Assembly (NCBI GenBank): GCA_017303555.1 | Contig: JAFLCN010000001.1 | Coordinates: forward strand, 1-64,000 | Length of the DNA stretch: 64,000 nt | Source of the DNA: Planctomycetota bacterium | GTDB lineage: Bacteria; Planctomycetota; Phycisphaerae; Phycisphaerales; UBA1924 | Direction of reading: 5' to 3' | Shown: positions 1 to 8,161 of the stretch, piece by piece | How the letters are laid out: each line of letters opens with the position of its first letter | Position numbering within the stretch: the first letter of the stretch is position 1 | Made by a program: the position numbers and the translations under genes | The notes under the pieces: generated by a model | Databases searched by the model: none | Told to the model about the DNA's origin: nothing | What the model saw: only the letters and a program-made list of their open reading frames with translations

Positions 1-26
1 CTCCCCACCTCCCCACCTCCCCACCC
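1..26. repeat. Short tandem repeat at window edge
   Basis: Three copies of an 8-base unit CTCCCCAC run from the first base. The array may continue to the left outside the window. No function can be read from it. Confidence 0.6.
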
Positions 27-182
27 GATCACCGCTTCACCTCCTCACTTGCTGAGGCAATCGCCTCATCCGTGAATCTGCTTCCTCGGAACTTTTCACA
101 TTTCCGGCAAGGCGGGTTGGCATTCCCATAACCATGTGGCAGGCTTGAAGCACGATCCACGTGGGTCAGGGGAGTCAATCAC

Positions 183-416
183 ATGCGCAAGGTTCTGATG
201 GTTCTGGCCGCGTCCGCAACAGCATCGCTGGCGTCGGCATCGCAGTTCTCCACTTCGAATCCGGGCATCAACGCGGGCACGCAGCCGATGCCGGCGATCG
301 ATACCACCGAGCATTCGAGCACGCCGCTGCAGCACACGGCCATTCCGGCACCGGGCTCGGCCGTGATCGCGATCGCGGGGCTGGCCATGCTTGGCCGTCG
401 CCGTCGGCAAAGCTGA
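183..416 (+). CDS. Small exported protein with PEP-CTERM-like tail
   Basis: 77 residues. An N-terminal signal peptide (MRKVLMVLAASATASLASAS) is followed by about 30 polar residues. The C-terminus has the sorting-tail layout: IPAPGS, then a hydrophobic stretch AVIAIAGLAML, then GRRRRQS. Such tails are known to direct exosortase-type processing and surface attachment; here the motif is a P-x-P-G variant of the classical PEP box. The mature part is too short to suggest an enzyme. Two other proteins in the window (near 9.5 kb and 20.1 kb) end the same way. A 12-bp hairpin follows about 25 bases after the stop. The gene looks real and its role is unknown. Confidence 0.75.
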   Translation: MRKVLMVLAASATASLASASQFSTSNPGINAGTQPMPAIDTTEHSSTPLQHTAIPAPGSAVIAIAGLAMLGRRRRQS

Positions 417-440
417 GATCGGAACAATCTGTATTCGTCC

Positions 441-470
441 CACAAGCGCGGTCTGGCCACCGCGCTTGTG
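441..470 (+). terminator. 12-bp perfect hairpin after the small exported gene
   Basis: CACAAGCGCGGT and ACCGCGCTTGTG form a perfect 12-bp stem around the 6-base loop CTGGCC. There is no T-run, so it is not a classical intrinsic terminator. It could end or stabilise the upstream transcript. Confidence 0.5.
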
Positions 471-564
471 TGCGTTGAAGCGGGGTTCGTCGCTTCACGC
501 GTTCGCGGCGCGATCACGGGCTCTTGATCGTGGGCGGGCGGCGCGATTCGATAGCCGGTCACTA

Positions 565-655
565 TTTCTGGTCACCGTGTTTGGGCACCATATCTGGGCA
601 CCATGTCTGGGCACCATGTCTGGGCATCTTGTCTGGTCACCATGTTTGGGCAACG
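565..655. repeat. 13-base tandem repeat, seven copies
   Basis: Seven adjoining 13-base units close to TGTCTGGGCACCA lie end to end (565-577, 578-590, and so on to 643-655), with one to four changes each. The array runs through the last codons and the stop of the SRPBCC gene on the minus strand, so that protein's terminal residues are repeat-encoded. Unit length is not a multiple of three. Confidence 0.85.
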
Positions 656-1125
656 TCGACCAACTGCTCCAGCGCCTTTCCCCAGCCGGAATGGAACCCC
701 ATTTCCTCGTGCTGCTTGCGCTTTTCTTTGTCCGGGTGCATCACGATGGCGGTGTAGCGGGTTCCGGCCCTTTCGGGCTCGAGGAGGAGGAGCGCGGTCA
801 TGAAGGATGAGGCGTTGGGGCGGTAACCGGGGCCGAGGGCATCGGTCCAGCAGAGTCGGCGCATCGGGACGACTTCGAGGTAGCAGCCGACGCCCTCGGG
901 CTGCACGACACCCTCGGGCGAGCGCATGGTGGTGCTGAAAATACCTCCGGGGCGGAGATCGATCTTGCAATCGATGGTGGTCCACGGGGCGGGCGTGAAC
1001 CATGCTTTGAGATGCTCGGGCTCGGTCCAGGCTTTCCAGACGAGTTCGGGGCGGACGGGGACGACCCGTTCCAGCAGCAGATCGAGTTCCGGGTTGAAGG
1101 CGGGCTTGCCGCGGGATGCGTTCAT
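637..1125 (-). CDS. SRPBCC / AHSA1-family protein
   Basis: 162 residues with the features of the AHSA1 (START-like, SRPBCC) ligand-binding fold: an N-terminal LERVVPVRPELVWKAWTEP segment, then LKAWFTPAPW, then RPGGIF, and a C-terminal GFHSGWGKALEQL helix. These proteins bind hydrophobic ligands in a deep cavity; no ligand can be assigned. The start overlaps the stop of the upstream ArsR gene by four bases (ATGA), so the two are probably translated together. ArsR-AHSA1 pairs are common in bacteria. The last residues (VAQTW) and the stop lie inside a 13-base tandem repeat. Confidence 0.85.
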   Translation of the reverse strand: MNASRGKPAFNPELDLLLERVVPVRPELVWKAWTEPEHLKAWFTPAPWTTIDCKIDLRPGGIFSTTMRSPEGVVQPEGVGCYLEVVPMRRLCWTDALGPGYRPNASSFMTALLLLEPERAGTRYTAIVMHPDKEKRKQHEEMGFHSGWGKALEQLVDVAQTW

Positions 1126-1454
1126 GGGTTCTTCTCCAGGGTTGTGACGTACGAGTCGAAGCGGTCGAGCCTCGAGTTCCAGGTGGCTCTTTGCTTGTCC
1201 AGCCAGTGCGCGGCAAGGTCGAGGCGCGCCGGGACGAGGCGCACGGTTCGAACGCGTCCCTTCTTGCGTGAGCGCACCAGGCCGCAGGATTCGAGCACAT
1301 CGAGGTGCTGCAAGAAGGAAGGAAGAGCCATACGGAACGGAGCGGCGAGTTCACTGACGGTGGCGGGGCCGAGGAGCAGCCGCTCGACAATTGCGCGTCG
1401 AGTCGCGTTGGCGAGCGCCTGGAACGAGGAATCGAGGCGTGCCGCGGTCGCCAT
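1122..1454 (-). CDS. ArsR-family transcriptional regulator
   Basis: 110 residues. A winged helix-turn-helix is visible: ATRRAIVERLLLGPATVSEL, then a recognition helix around ALPSFLQHLDVLESCGLV, then the wing SRKKGRVRTVRL. No metal-binding Cys-x-Cys motif is present, which fits the non-metal ArsR subgroup that partners AHSA1 proteins. I chose the ATG at 1454 (MATAARLD); longer readings add low-complexity Gly-rich sequence with no support. A near-perfect palindrome lies about 20 bases upstream and is probably its own operator. Confidence 0.85.
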   Translation of the reverse strand: MATAARLDSSFQALANATRRAIVERLLLGPATVSELAAPFRMALPSFLQHLDVLESCGLVRSRKKGRVRTVRLVPARLDLAAHWLDKQRATWNSRLDRFDSYVTTLEKNP

Positions 1455-1473
1455 GGGGTGACCGTAGCAGGCC

Positions 1474-1503
1474 AATTTACTTAGGTCAATGCCTAAGTAA
1501 TTT
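1474..1503 (-). promoter_or_regulatory. Palindromic operator of the ArsR/AHSA1 operon
   Basis: TTACTTAGG, a 6-base spacer (TCAATG) and CCTAAGTAA form a perfect 9-bp inverted repeat. It extends to 11 of 12 matches if AAT/TTT flanks are included. It is AT-rich in a GC-rich setting and sits just upstream of the ArsR start, as expected for autorepression. Binding is inferred. Confidence 0.75.
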
Positions 1504-1627
1504 TCTGTGCTCCCCGCGGCGGCCTCTTCCCCGCCGGCAACCCCGCCCATGCCCCACCCACCCCCACCCTTCCTCACCCATCCGCCAGCTCGCCGTGCCG
1601 AGGTCGTGCTTCCCCATACCCTGCCCG

Positions 1628-2155
1628 ATGCTGACACACGCGACACGGGCCCGCATCCGCACGAAGCTGCTGCACGAGACCCGCACGATGCTCTGGCTCG
1701 GCCTGTACATCTTCGCGTTCCTCGCGGCGCTCGCGGCGTACCGGGCGATCCTGCTCGGAAAGGGCGGGGCGGGCGCGTGGCCGCTGCTGCACTGCTTGAT
1801 CGAGGCGTTCGTGCTGGCGAAGGTGATGATCGTCGGAAATGTGCTGGGGCTGGGCGAGCGGTTTTTCCGGCGGCGGATGTTCGCGCGGACGCTGAGCCGC
1901 GCCTTTGCGTTTGCGGTGTTCGCGGTGCTCTTCTCGGGTGCGGAAGAGCTTGTGCTTGGATACTTCCGGGGAGAGACCGCGGGCGATTGGTGGAAGGAGA
2001 TGGTGGACCTGGGGCCGCGGCTGATTCTGGCGCGGGGCGTCGTGCTGTTCATCTTCTTCATTCCGTTGTTTGCGTTGTGGGAGATCGGCCGGGCGCTGGG
2101 CGATGGCAAGCTGCACGCGCTGTTCTTCCATCTGCCCGAATCGAGGAGCGAGTGA
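1628..2155 (+). CDS. Four-helix integral membrane protein, unknown function
   Basis: 175 residues starting at the ATG at 1628. Four hydrophobic segments are visible at roughly residues 21-43, 52-75, 91-112 and 131-152. Charged loops lie between them, including ERFFRRRMFAR after the second segment and RGETAGDWWKEMVD before the fourth. I recognise no catalytic motif. The stop at 2153-2155 is followed directly by the ATG of the SUI1-like gene, so the two probably share a transcript. Confidence 0.7.
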   Translation: MLTHATRARIRTKLLHETRTMLWLGLYIFAFLAALAAYRAILLGKGGAGAWPLLHCLIEAFVLAKVMIVGNVLGLGERFFRRRMFARTLSRAFAFAVFAVLFSGAEELVLGYFRGETAGDWWKEMVDLGPRLILARGVVLFIFFIPLFALWEIGRALGDGKLHALFFHLPESRSE

Positions 2156-2536
2156 ATGTCCGGACTCTTTGCGGGCACATCCCTTGAGCGACCGGTCACG
2201 TGCGAGCGGTGCGGCAAGACGCACGCGCAGTGCGGTTGCCCGCGTGATCGCGCGAGCGGGAAGGTGCTCGATCCGAAGGATCAGCAGATTCGGATCCGAC
2301 GCGAGCAGCGACGGGGCAAGTTCACAACCGTGATTGCCGGGTTCGCTCCGAGATCCGACCGCAGCGACGACCTGCCGGCGATCCTCAAGCAGCTCAAGGC
2401 CAAGTTCGCCACCGGCGGCACGATCGATACGACCGATGCCGCAGCGCCGACGCTGGAGCTGCAGGGCGATCATCGCGACAAGGTGGTTGAGTATTTCAAA
2501 GGCCTTGGGTATCCGGCCAAGCCTGCGGGGGGGTGA
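2156..2536 (+). CDS. SUI1/eIF1-family (YciH-like) translation factor
   Basis: 126 residues. The C-terminal two-thirds matches the SUI1 fold: RREQRRGKFTTVIAGF, then LKQLKAKFATGGTI, then LELQGDHRDKVVEYFKGLGY. This is the bacterial YciH relative of eukaryotic initiation factor 1, thought to act in start-site selection on the 30S subunit. The N-terminus carries four cysteines (CERCGKTHAQCGC, residues 16-28) that could form a small zinc knuckle. The start codon abuts the upstream stop. Confidence 0.88.
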   Translation: MSGLFAGTSLERPVTCERCGKTHAQCGCPRDRASGKVLDPKDQQIRIRREQRRGKFTTVIAGFAPRSDRSDDLPAILKQLKAKFATGGTIDTTDAAAPTLELQGDHRDKVVEYFKGLGYPAKPAGG

Positions 2537-2611
2537 GGAGGTTGCGGACCGTTGCAGGCCGCGACGGACCGCTTCAATCGGCGTGGGGGCCGCGGCGGTC
2601 ACGGGCACATC

Positions 2612-2692
2612 AGCATCGTACCCCGCAACAAACGGCGTGAAGTCTGCATCATCGACGAAGCCGTCGGCGTTCCTATCGCCGGGTCGGCGCTC
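2612..2692 (-). pseudogene. Fragment of a dockerin-like repeat, minus strand
   Basis: Read on the minus strand, this stretch encodes PGDRNADGFVDDADFTPF followed by VAGYDAD. That is the calcium-binding dockerin-like repeat found at the C-terminus of planctomycete secreted proteins. The frame runs into it from DNA that forms no secreted protein, with no start and no paired second repeat, so it is a remnant. It lies next to another dockerin fragment in the opposite direction. Confidence 0.6.
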
Positions 2693-2707
2693 ACGCAGAA
2701 GCTGTTC

Positions 2708-3226
2708 ATGGCGATGAACAACACCAACGTGCAGGGAGTGGTCGCGGGCAACGCCGGAGCGAACGCGGGCGCCGGGTCGGCCGTGGATTCGGGCATTGAG
2801 CTTTCTATCTCACTTGCCGCCCTTGGAGGGGCCAACGTGTTCGACGATATCCGCGTCGTGGCGATGGTGGACAAGGCCAACCACAACTACCTCTCAAATC
2901 AGGTGCTCGCCGGCCTTCCAGCGCCACGGGGCAACATGGGAGGGGACCGCACCGGGTCGTTCACCGGATCGCTGTCGCAGATCACATTTGCGGGGATCGC
3001 CCGCACGCAGTTCGTCACGGTGCTCACCTGCCGCGCAGACCTGCCCAACGATGGCGTGGTGGACGACGATGATTTTCTGATCTTCGTGAAGGCGTACAAC
3101 AATCTGGTCTGCGCCGACCCGGAGATGCCGACTGGTTGCCCGGCGGATCTGAGCGAAGACGGTTTCGTGGATGACTCCGACTTTCCGGCGTTCGTCGGCG
3201 CGTACAACGATCTCATCTGCCCGTAG
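2708..3226 (+). pseudogene. 5'-truncated secreted protein with two dockerin-like repeats
   Basis: 172 residues from the ATG at 2708; the frame is open further upstream, but that DNA carries the opposite-strand dockerin fragment. The first part (IELSISLAALGGANVFDDIRV and on) looks like the end of an extracellular beta-rich domain. Two calcium-loop repeats follow: DLPNDGVVDDDDFLIFVKAY and DLSEDGFVDDSDFPAFVGAY, ending LICP. There is no signal peptide, although such proteins are always exported. The likely reading is the surviving 3' end of a larger gene. Confidence 0.65.
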
Positions 3227-3312
3227 CACATTCTCCGGCCCCCCCAACCCGCAAGATCGCCTTCATTTACCGCACTACGCGTCGGCGCTGGTGGGTGCCT
3301 TCGATTCTCCCT

Positions 3313-4854
3313 ATGCGCCCGATCTCACCCGCCCGTTTCGTGCCACGTCTGCTCACCATTTCTGCCGCGGCAGCGCTTGTCGCGCTGCCGATTGCGTCCA
3401 CGCCCGGCTGCGCTGGCACTGAACTCCGCTCGCCCGTCGTCTTCGGGAACGGCGCTTCCGCCGAGAAGAAAGTCGGCCCGGCGCAGCTCACGCCCAGCCA
3501 GGTCCAGTCCGAAGTCATGTCGTTCACCGACACCTTCGTCTCCGCCGTATCTCAAATCTGGAACGCCATCGCATCCAACGCCCGCAAGGCATCGACCGCG
3601 GGCGGACTGACCGATGCGGAAAACGCGAGACTGAACAGCATGAGGCGTGCCTCGCTCGAGATCAAGCTCGCCAACGTGAACGCGGCACTGCTGATCGCCA
3701 GCAGCCCGAATCCGCTCGTCTCGCTCTCGGACATGATCACGGTGGTTACGCTGCAGCGGATGGTGATCGAGGCCCCGAGCACAACCAAGTTGTTCGGCGC
3801 GGAGATCCAAGGCCAGTTGCTCGAGGTCTACAAAGAGCAGGAAATCAACGTCTGGAAGATCGCCGACGCCGCGATGACCGAGACACAGCGTTCGGAGTTG
3901 ATGGCGCTCATCAAGGAATGGCGGGCCGCGCACCCCGACGCGACGTACGTGAGTTCCATCCGGCTCGACGACTTCGCCGCCGCGAGGCAGATCAGCGTCG
4001 CGCCCAAGAACGAGAAGAACCCGAGCCTGTTGTCGCTTCTGTCGCTCGATCCGCTCGCGGGGCTCGACCCCGCTCAGCGCGAGATCACCGAGACGCGATT
4101 GCTGGCGGAGCGCATTTTCTTTTACGCCAGCCGCGTGCCCAACGTCATCAAGTGGCAGGTCGAAAGCCTGTATCAGGGCCTGATGCAGGCTCCCGAGTTC
4201 CAGGACATTCTGAGTTCGACGCGCCAGGCGAGCGACGCGGCGGAAGAGGTCGCAACGTCCCTCACCAAATTGCCCGCCCAGATCACCGCCGAACGCGAGG
4301 CCCTGTTCAAGCAGTTTTTCGCGGAGGTGACGAGGGAGCGCGAAGCGACGATCAGCCAGATCAACGATGCGCTTTCCGCCCAGCGGCTGGCCGCGCTAAA
4401 GGACCTCGATAGCGCGCAGAGCCAGTTTCAGGGCACACTGAAGGATTTCCGCGAAACGGCGACTTCGGCCAATATTCTCGCCGAAAAACTGACCATCACC
4501 ATTCAGGCCGCGGACACCCTTGCCTCGCGGTTTTCACCCGCGCCGCTCCCGACCGGAACAGCGCCCGCGCCCTCCAGCGCGGACGGCGACGGACTGAAGG
4601 ACTTCCAGTCCGCCGCCGATCGCACCGCCGTCGCGGCAGAACGCCTGACCGAACTCACCAAAAGCATCGACCGCCTGCTCGCTTCGCCCCAGTTGGTCGA
4701 GAAATCCGGCGGGCTGCAGACCGTGATGCAGGAGGTGCAGGGCTCGGGCAGGGAGCTTGTCAACTACGCCTTCTGGCGTTTGCTGATTATCGTGATCGTC
4801 GCGCCGTTCTCTGTGGTGCTCGCGATGGCGCTGTACAAGAAAATTGCGAAGTAG
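3313..4854 (+). CDS. Putative membrane-tethered lipoprotein, paralogue A
   Basis: 513 residues from the ATG at 3313. An N-terminal signal region (ISAAAALVALPIAS) leads to TPGCAG, a weak lipobox. A conserved segment GPAQLTPSQVQSEVMSFTD begins the mature protein. The middle is helical and rich in E, R, Q and A, with a probable coiled coil around residues 320-400. The C-terminus has a single membrane segment LLIIVIVAPFSVVLAMALY ending KKIAK. A homologue of similar length and layout lies at 9801-11297; blocks such as SLLSLLSLDPLAGLDPAQRE are nearly shared. I know no named family. Two-ended anchoring suggests a role in the periplasm or membrane organisation, which is inference. Confidence 0.8.
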   Translation: MRPISPARFVPRLLTISAAAALVALPIASTPGCAGTELRSPVVFGNGASAEKKVGPAQLTPSQVQSEVMSFTDTFVSAVSQIWNAIASNARKASTAGGLTDAENARLNSMRRASLEIKLANVNAALLIASSPNPLVSLSDMITVVTLQRMVIEAPSTTKLFGAEIQGQLLEVYKEQEINVWKIADAAMTETQRSELMALIKEWRAAHPDATYVSSIRLDDFAAARQISVAPKNEKNPSLLSLLSLDPLAGLDPAQREITETRLLAERIFFYASRVPNVIKWQVESLYQGLMQAPEFQDILSSTRQASDAAEEVATSLTKLPAQITAEREALFKQFFAEVTREREATISQINDALSAQRLAALKDLDSAQSQFQGTLKDFRETATSANILAEKLTITIQAADTLASRFSPAPLPTGTAPAPSSADGDGLKDFQSAADRTAVAAERLTELTKSIDRLLASPQLVEKSGGLQTVMQEVQGSGRELVNYAFWRLLIIVIVAPFSVVLAMALYKKIAK

Positions 4855-4865
4855 CAGAGCAGTTC

Positions 4866-5086
4866 AACACGGAGAGGAACACGGAGAAGGCATTTACCAC
4901 AGAGACACAGAGGCACGGAGAAGAGGGGATTTCGGATTTCGGATTTCGGAATTCGGAATTCGGAATTGCGATTTGGGGTTTCAGATTTCCGATTTGCGAT
5001 TTGCCATTTGCCCATTTGCGATTTGAGCTTCCGTCTTCGTCTTGCTGTAAGCTGAAAGCTGATAGTTGACAGCTCTGCCCCTCCCC
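4866..5086. repeat. Composite intergenic repeat: CACAGAG block, heptamers, GCTGA block
   Basis: Three repeat types adjoin in the gap before the GH2 gene. First comes a CACGGAG / CACAGAG-rich block (ACCACAGAGACACAGAGGCA). Then come degenerate heptamers GGATTTC and GGAATTC. Last is a block beginning GCTGAAAGCTGATAGTTGAC and ending AGCTCT. The same three components, in another order, fill the gap at 33882-34155. Confidence 0.75.
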
Positions 5087-5097
5087 AGGAGCCGCCC

Positions 5098-7281
5098 GTG
5101 CCCCGAATCCTTCTGTTCATTTGTGCGATCGTGCTCACTCTCCCGACCCTCCCCTCCCTCGCCTCCTCCCCCCGCCAAGACATTCTCATCAACGACGACT
5201 GGCGTTTCATCCGCGAAGATGTCCCCGGCGCCGAATCCCCCACCTTCGACGACAGTTCCTGGCAAAGGGTCAACATCCCCCACACCTGGAACGCCACCGA
5301 CGCACAATCCAAAGCCGATTACTACCGCGGCCCAGGCTGGTATCGCAAAACCATCACCCTCCCTCCCGAAGCCGCCGGCGCCCCCACTCCAACCGCAACA
5401 AAGCGCACCTACCTCCGCTTCGAAGCCGTCTCCGCCGTCGCCGATGTCTTCGTCAACGGCACCAAGCTCGGCCAACACCGCGGCGCCTTCACCGCCTTCT
5501 GCTTCGATGCCACCGCCGCGCTCAAGCCCGGCGAAAACATCATCGCCGTCCGCGCCGACAACACCAAATTCCCCGACATAGCCCCCATCTCCGGAGATTT
5601 CGCCATCTTCGGCGGCATCTACCGCGATGTCCATTTCCTCACGCTCGACCCGCGCTCCATCGATCCCCTCGATGATGCCTCGCCCGGCGTCTATCTCCTC
5701 CAAAAAGAAATCACGCCCGAGCATGCTCGCGTCCAGGTCACAACCAAGATCCGCAACATGCTCTTCGATGGACGCAACGGCGAGTGGGACGCCGTTGTCC
5801 GTTGCACCATCCGCGACGCGGCAGGGCTTGAAATCGCCAAGAACGAAACAACCGTCACCGTCCCGTTGCTCGCGGCGAAGCCTCTGTTCAAGACCCCGAA
5901 CACTCCCGACCAAGCCGTCCAAGAACTCACCATCACCAACCCCCGCCTCTGGTCTGGCCATCCTTCCTCCAGCGCGCCCGCTCCATACCTCTACACCGTC
6001 ACCATCGAAACGCTCGACCGCGGCATCGTCACCGATTCCATCACCCAACCCCTCGGCCTCCGCTCCATCCGCCTCGATCCCGACAAAGGCCTCTTCCTCA
6101 ACGACGACCACTATCCCCTCCACGGCCCCAACCGCCATCAAGATCGCAAAGACAAAGGCTGGGCCATCTCGCGCGAAGATCACGAGCAAGATTTCAACCT
6201 CATCCTCGAGATGGGCTCCAGCGGCGTCCGCCTCGCCCACTACCCGCATGCCGAGTACGCCTACTCCCTCTGCGACAAAAACGGCCTCCTCGTCTGGGCC
6301 GAAATCCCCCTCGTCGACCGCGTCGCCCCCCCACCGCACACCGCCGAGTTCGCCGCCAACATCCAGCAGCAACTCCGCGAGATGATCAAGCAGAACTTCA
6401 ATCACCCCTCCATCATCGTCTGGGGTATTTCCAACGAGCTCTGGATGGGCCGCGCAAACAACAAAGGCTCCCCCCTGCCACGGCAGCTCTACGACCTCGC
6501 CAAAGCCCTCGACCCCTCACGCCCCATCGTCCTCGCCGATAACGGCGGCCCCGCCGATGAATTCAACGACATCACCGACGCAATAGCGTTCAACCGTTAT
6601 CACGGCTGGTATGTCGACAAGCACACGGATTGGAGCAAGATCGACGAGATGCACGCCACAATCGCCACCGGCCCGCGGCCCCGCGCCGTCGGTATCTCCG
6701 AATGGGGCGCGGGCGCGAACCCGCAGCATCACGAGGTTGCGATCGACGGAAGCGTCAGGATGCCCGTCCACAATGGCCCGTGGCATCCAGAGGAATACCA
6801 GTCACTGGTGCACGAATCGGCGTGGAACGTGATGAAGAAGCGCGAGTGGTTGTGGTGCGCCTTCTTCTGGAACATGTTCGATTTCGCCACGCCCATCCGC
6901 CAGGAAGGCGGGTTCCAATCGCTGAATGACAAGGGCGTGGTCAGCTACGACCGCAAGCTCAAGAAGGATGCGTTCTATTTCTTCAAGGCGAATTGGTCGG
7001 ACGAGCCGGTGGTGTATGTGGCGAGCCGGCGCTTCTCTCCCCGGCCGGCGGGCACGACAACCGTCCGGGTCTACTCCAACCAGCCCGCCGTCGAACTCTT
7101 CATCAACGAGAAGTCGATGGGCACGCTCAAGGCAACCGAGTTTCCGGATCGGGTGTTTGAGTGGAAGGGTGTGGAGTTGCCGGTGGGGAATTGCCGCGTC
7201 AGTGCGGTGGGGATGGATGCGGGCGGGAAGGAAATCATGAAAGACGGGTTCGCGTGGATATGCGAACCTCCGAAACCCTAA
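5098..7281 (+). CDS. Exported glycoside hydrolase family 2
   Basis: 727 residues with a GTG start and a signal peptide (residues 1-23). GH2 layout: a sugar-binding jelly roll (about 30-185, with DDSSWQRVNIPHTWN and GPGWYRK), an immunoglobulin-like domain (about 195-320), then a TIM barrel. The acid/base Glu447 lies in WGISNELW and the nucleophile Glu535 in GISEWGAG; NRHQDRKDKGWAIS precedes them, as in beta-galactosidases. A further C-terminal beta domain follows. Family members remove beta-linked galactose, glucuronic acid or mannose; the substrate cannot be settled here. It probably works in the periplasm on imported oligosaccharides. No sugar transporter is adjacent. Confidence 0.9.
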   Translation: MPRILLFICAIVLTLPTLPSLASSPRQDILINDDWRFIREDVPGAESPTFDDSSWQRVNIPHTWNATDAQSKADYYRGPGWYRKTITLPPEAAGAPTPTATKRTYLRFEAVSAVADVFVNGTKLGQHRGAFTAFCFDATAALKPGENIIAVRADNTKFPDIAPISGDFAIFGGIYRDVHFLTLDPRSIDPLDDASPGVYLLQKEITPEHARVQVTTKIRNMLFDGRNGEWDAVVRCTIRDAAGLEIAKNETTVTVPLLAAKPLFKTPNTPDQAVQELTITNPRLWSGHPSSSAPAPYLYTVTIETLDRGIVTDSITQPLGLRSIRLDPDKGLFLNDDHYPLHGPNRHQDRKDKGWAISREDHEQDFNLILEMGSSGVRLAHYPHAEYAYSLCDKNGLLVWAEIPLVDRVAPPPHTAEFAANIQQQLREMIKQNFNHPSIIVWGISNELWMGRANNKGSPLPRQLYDLAKALDPSRPIVLADNGGPADEFNDITDAIAFNRYHGWYVDKHTDWSKIDEMHATIATGPRPRAVGISEWGAGANPQHHEVAIDGSVRMPVHNGPWHPEEYQSLVHESAWNVMKKREWLWCAFFWNMFDFATPIRQEGGFQSLNDKGVVSYDRKLKKDAFYFFKANWSDEPVVYVASRRFSPRPAGTTTVRVYSNQPAVELFINEKSMGTLKATEFPDRVFEWKGVELPVGNCRVSAVGMDAGGKEIMKDGFAWICEPPKP

Positions 7282-7312
7282 TGCCCAATGCCAAATGCCC
7301 CCTGCCGAACGC

Positions 7313-7867
7313 CTACTCCAGCTTCAGCGCCCGCACCGTCGCCATCGGCATATACAAGTGGTGCGGATCGTCCTGCAATCGAACAAACCCGTATTTCTCG
7401 TAGAATCCTTTGGCCGAAGCATCGATCGCAATGACTTCGATCGCGTGAATCCCGATCTCCTCCGCAGTTTGGCTCACTCGCCTCAGCGCGTCCATCAAGA
7501 GAAACTCGCCCAGCCTGCACCCTTGCGCACTGCGGCAGACCGCAAGTCGGCCCAAATGCGCAACCGGAATCGGATACTTCGGCAATCCCTTGCGCTGCGC
7601 CTCCGTCAATTGCTCGACTCGAACGGAGCCGGCCGCAAGCGAAAAATATCCGCGCACAACCCGCTCACCAGGTTTGAGAGCGACAAAAGTCTTGCTCACG
7701 CCCGTTCGCTGATTCTGGCTTGCAAACTGCCGGATGAATTTGTCGAGCGATTCCTGCCCGCAGGAAAAGCTCGATCGATCGTGCGTTGTATCGAGTTCTT
7801 CAACTCGCCATACGAGCGGGCTAGTTGCCACGACGAGCCCTGTCGCGGGCGGCCCCGTCACGAGCAA
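7313..7867 (-). CDS. GNAT acetyltransferase toxin (TacT-like)
   Basis: 184 residues. WRVEELDTTHDRSSFSCGQESLDKFIRQFASQ is the family's N-terminal signature. The acetyl-CoA-binding part is RLAVCRSAQGCRLGEFLLMDAL, and FYEKYGFVRL is near the end. TacT-type toxins acetylate the amino group of aminoacyl-tRNA and block translation. The start lies inside the upstream antitoxin gene (47-base overlap if the first start is used; a GTG at about 7834 is an alternative), as is usual for TacA-TacT pairs. The acetyl-CoA loop reads QGCRLG, near the usual Q-G-x-G-x-G/A pattern. Confidence 0.85.
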   Translation of the reverse strand: MLVTGPPATGLVVATSPLVWRVEELDTTHDRSSFSCGQESLDKFIRQFASQNQRTGVSKTFVALKPGERVVRGYFSLAAGSVRVEQLTEAQRKGLPKYPIPVAHLGRLAVCRSAQGCRLGEFLLMDALRRVSQTAEEIGIHAIEVIAIDASAKGFYEKYGFVRLQDDPHHLYMPMATVRALKLE

Positions 7868-8135
7868 TCTTGTAACGCGAGGCCGCTGCTTTCAATGCGG
7901 CGTTCGGCTTCGGAGGCGAAGAAAGCAACTCGAGAAACAGCCTCGAATCGCGAGCCGAAAGCGAGCGCTCCGTCTCAGCCTGTACAACTTCCTGCGCAGC
8001 ACCGAGAAGCGTGCGAAGCGCGAAACCAGAAACCGTCTGCCCCTGGGCCGCGGCAGCCCTCTCGATAAGCGCCTTCTGCTCCGCCGGAATCCGGAATTCG
8101 AGACGCTCGGGACTTGGGTTGCGGAACGTGGACAC
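7821..8135 (-). CDS. DUF1778 antitoxin (TacA-like), ribbon-helix-helix
   Basis: 104 residues from a GTG at 8135, chosen because AGGAGGAAC lies just upstream and the protein then begins with the ribbon segment ERLEFRIPAEQKALIERAAA, followed by TVSGFALRTLLGAA. The C-terminal toxin-neutralising part has the hallmark LSARDSRLFLELLSSPPKPN. It should bind DNA as a dimer, cover the acetyltransferase and repress its own promoter. Two inverted repeats just upstream fit as operators. Confidence 0.87.
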   Translation of the reverse strand: MSTFRNPSPERLEFRIPAEQKALIERAAAAQGQTVSGFALRTLLGAAQEVVQAETERSLSARDSRLFLELLSSPPKPNAALKAAASRYKIARDGAARDRARRGN

Positions 8136-8161
8136 GGGAGTTCCTCCTCGATAACGCAGTA

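Noticed and set aside
1574..2608. 344-residue minus-strand frame opposite the membrane protein and SUI1 genes
   Set aside because: Only its upstream edge (the dockerin repeat) has coding character; the rest is antisense to two good plus-strand genes.
4981..6405. 474-residue minus-strand frame rich in Gly, Glu, Val and Asp opposite the GH2 gene
   Set aside because: Its composition mirrors codon bias of the GH2 gene; it starts within it and has no recognisable motif.
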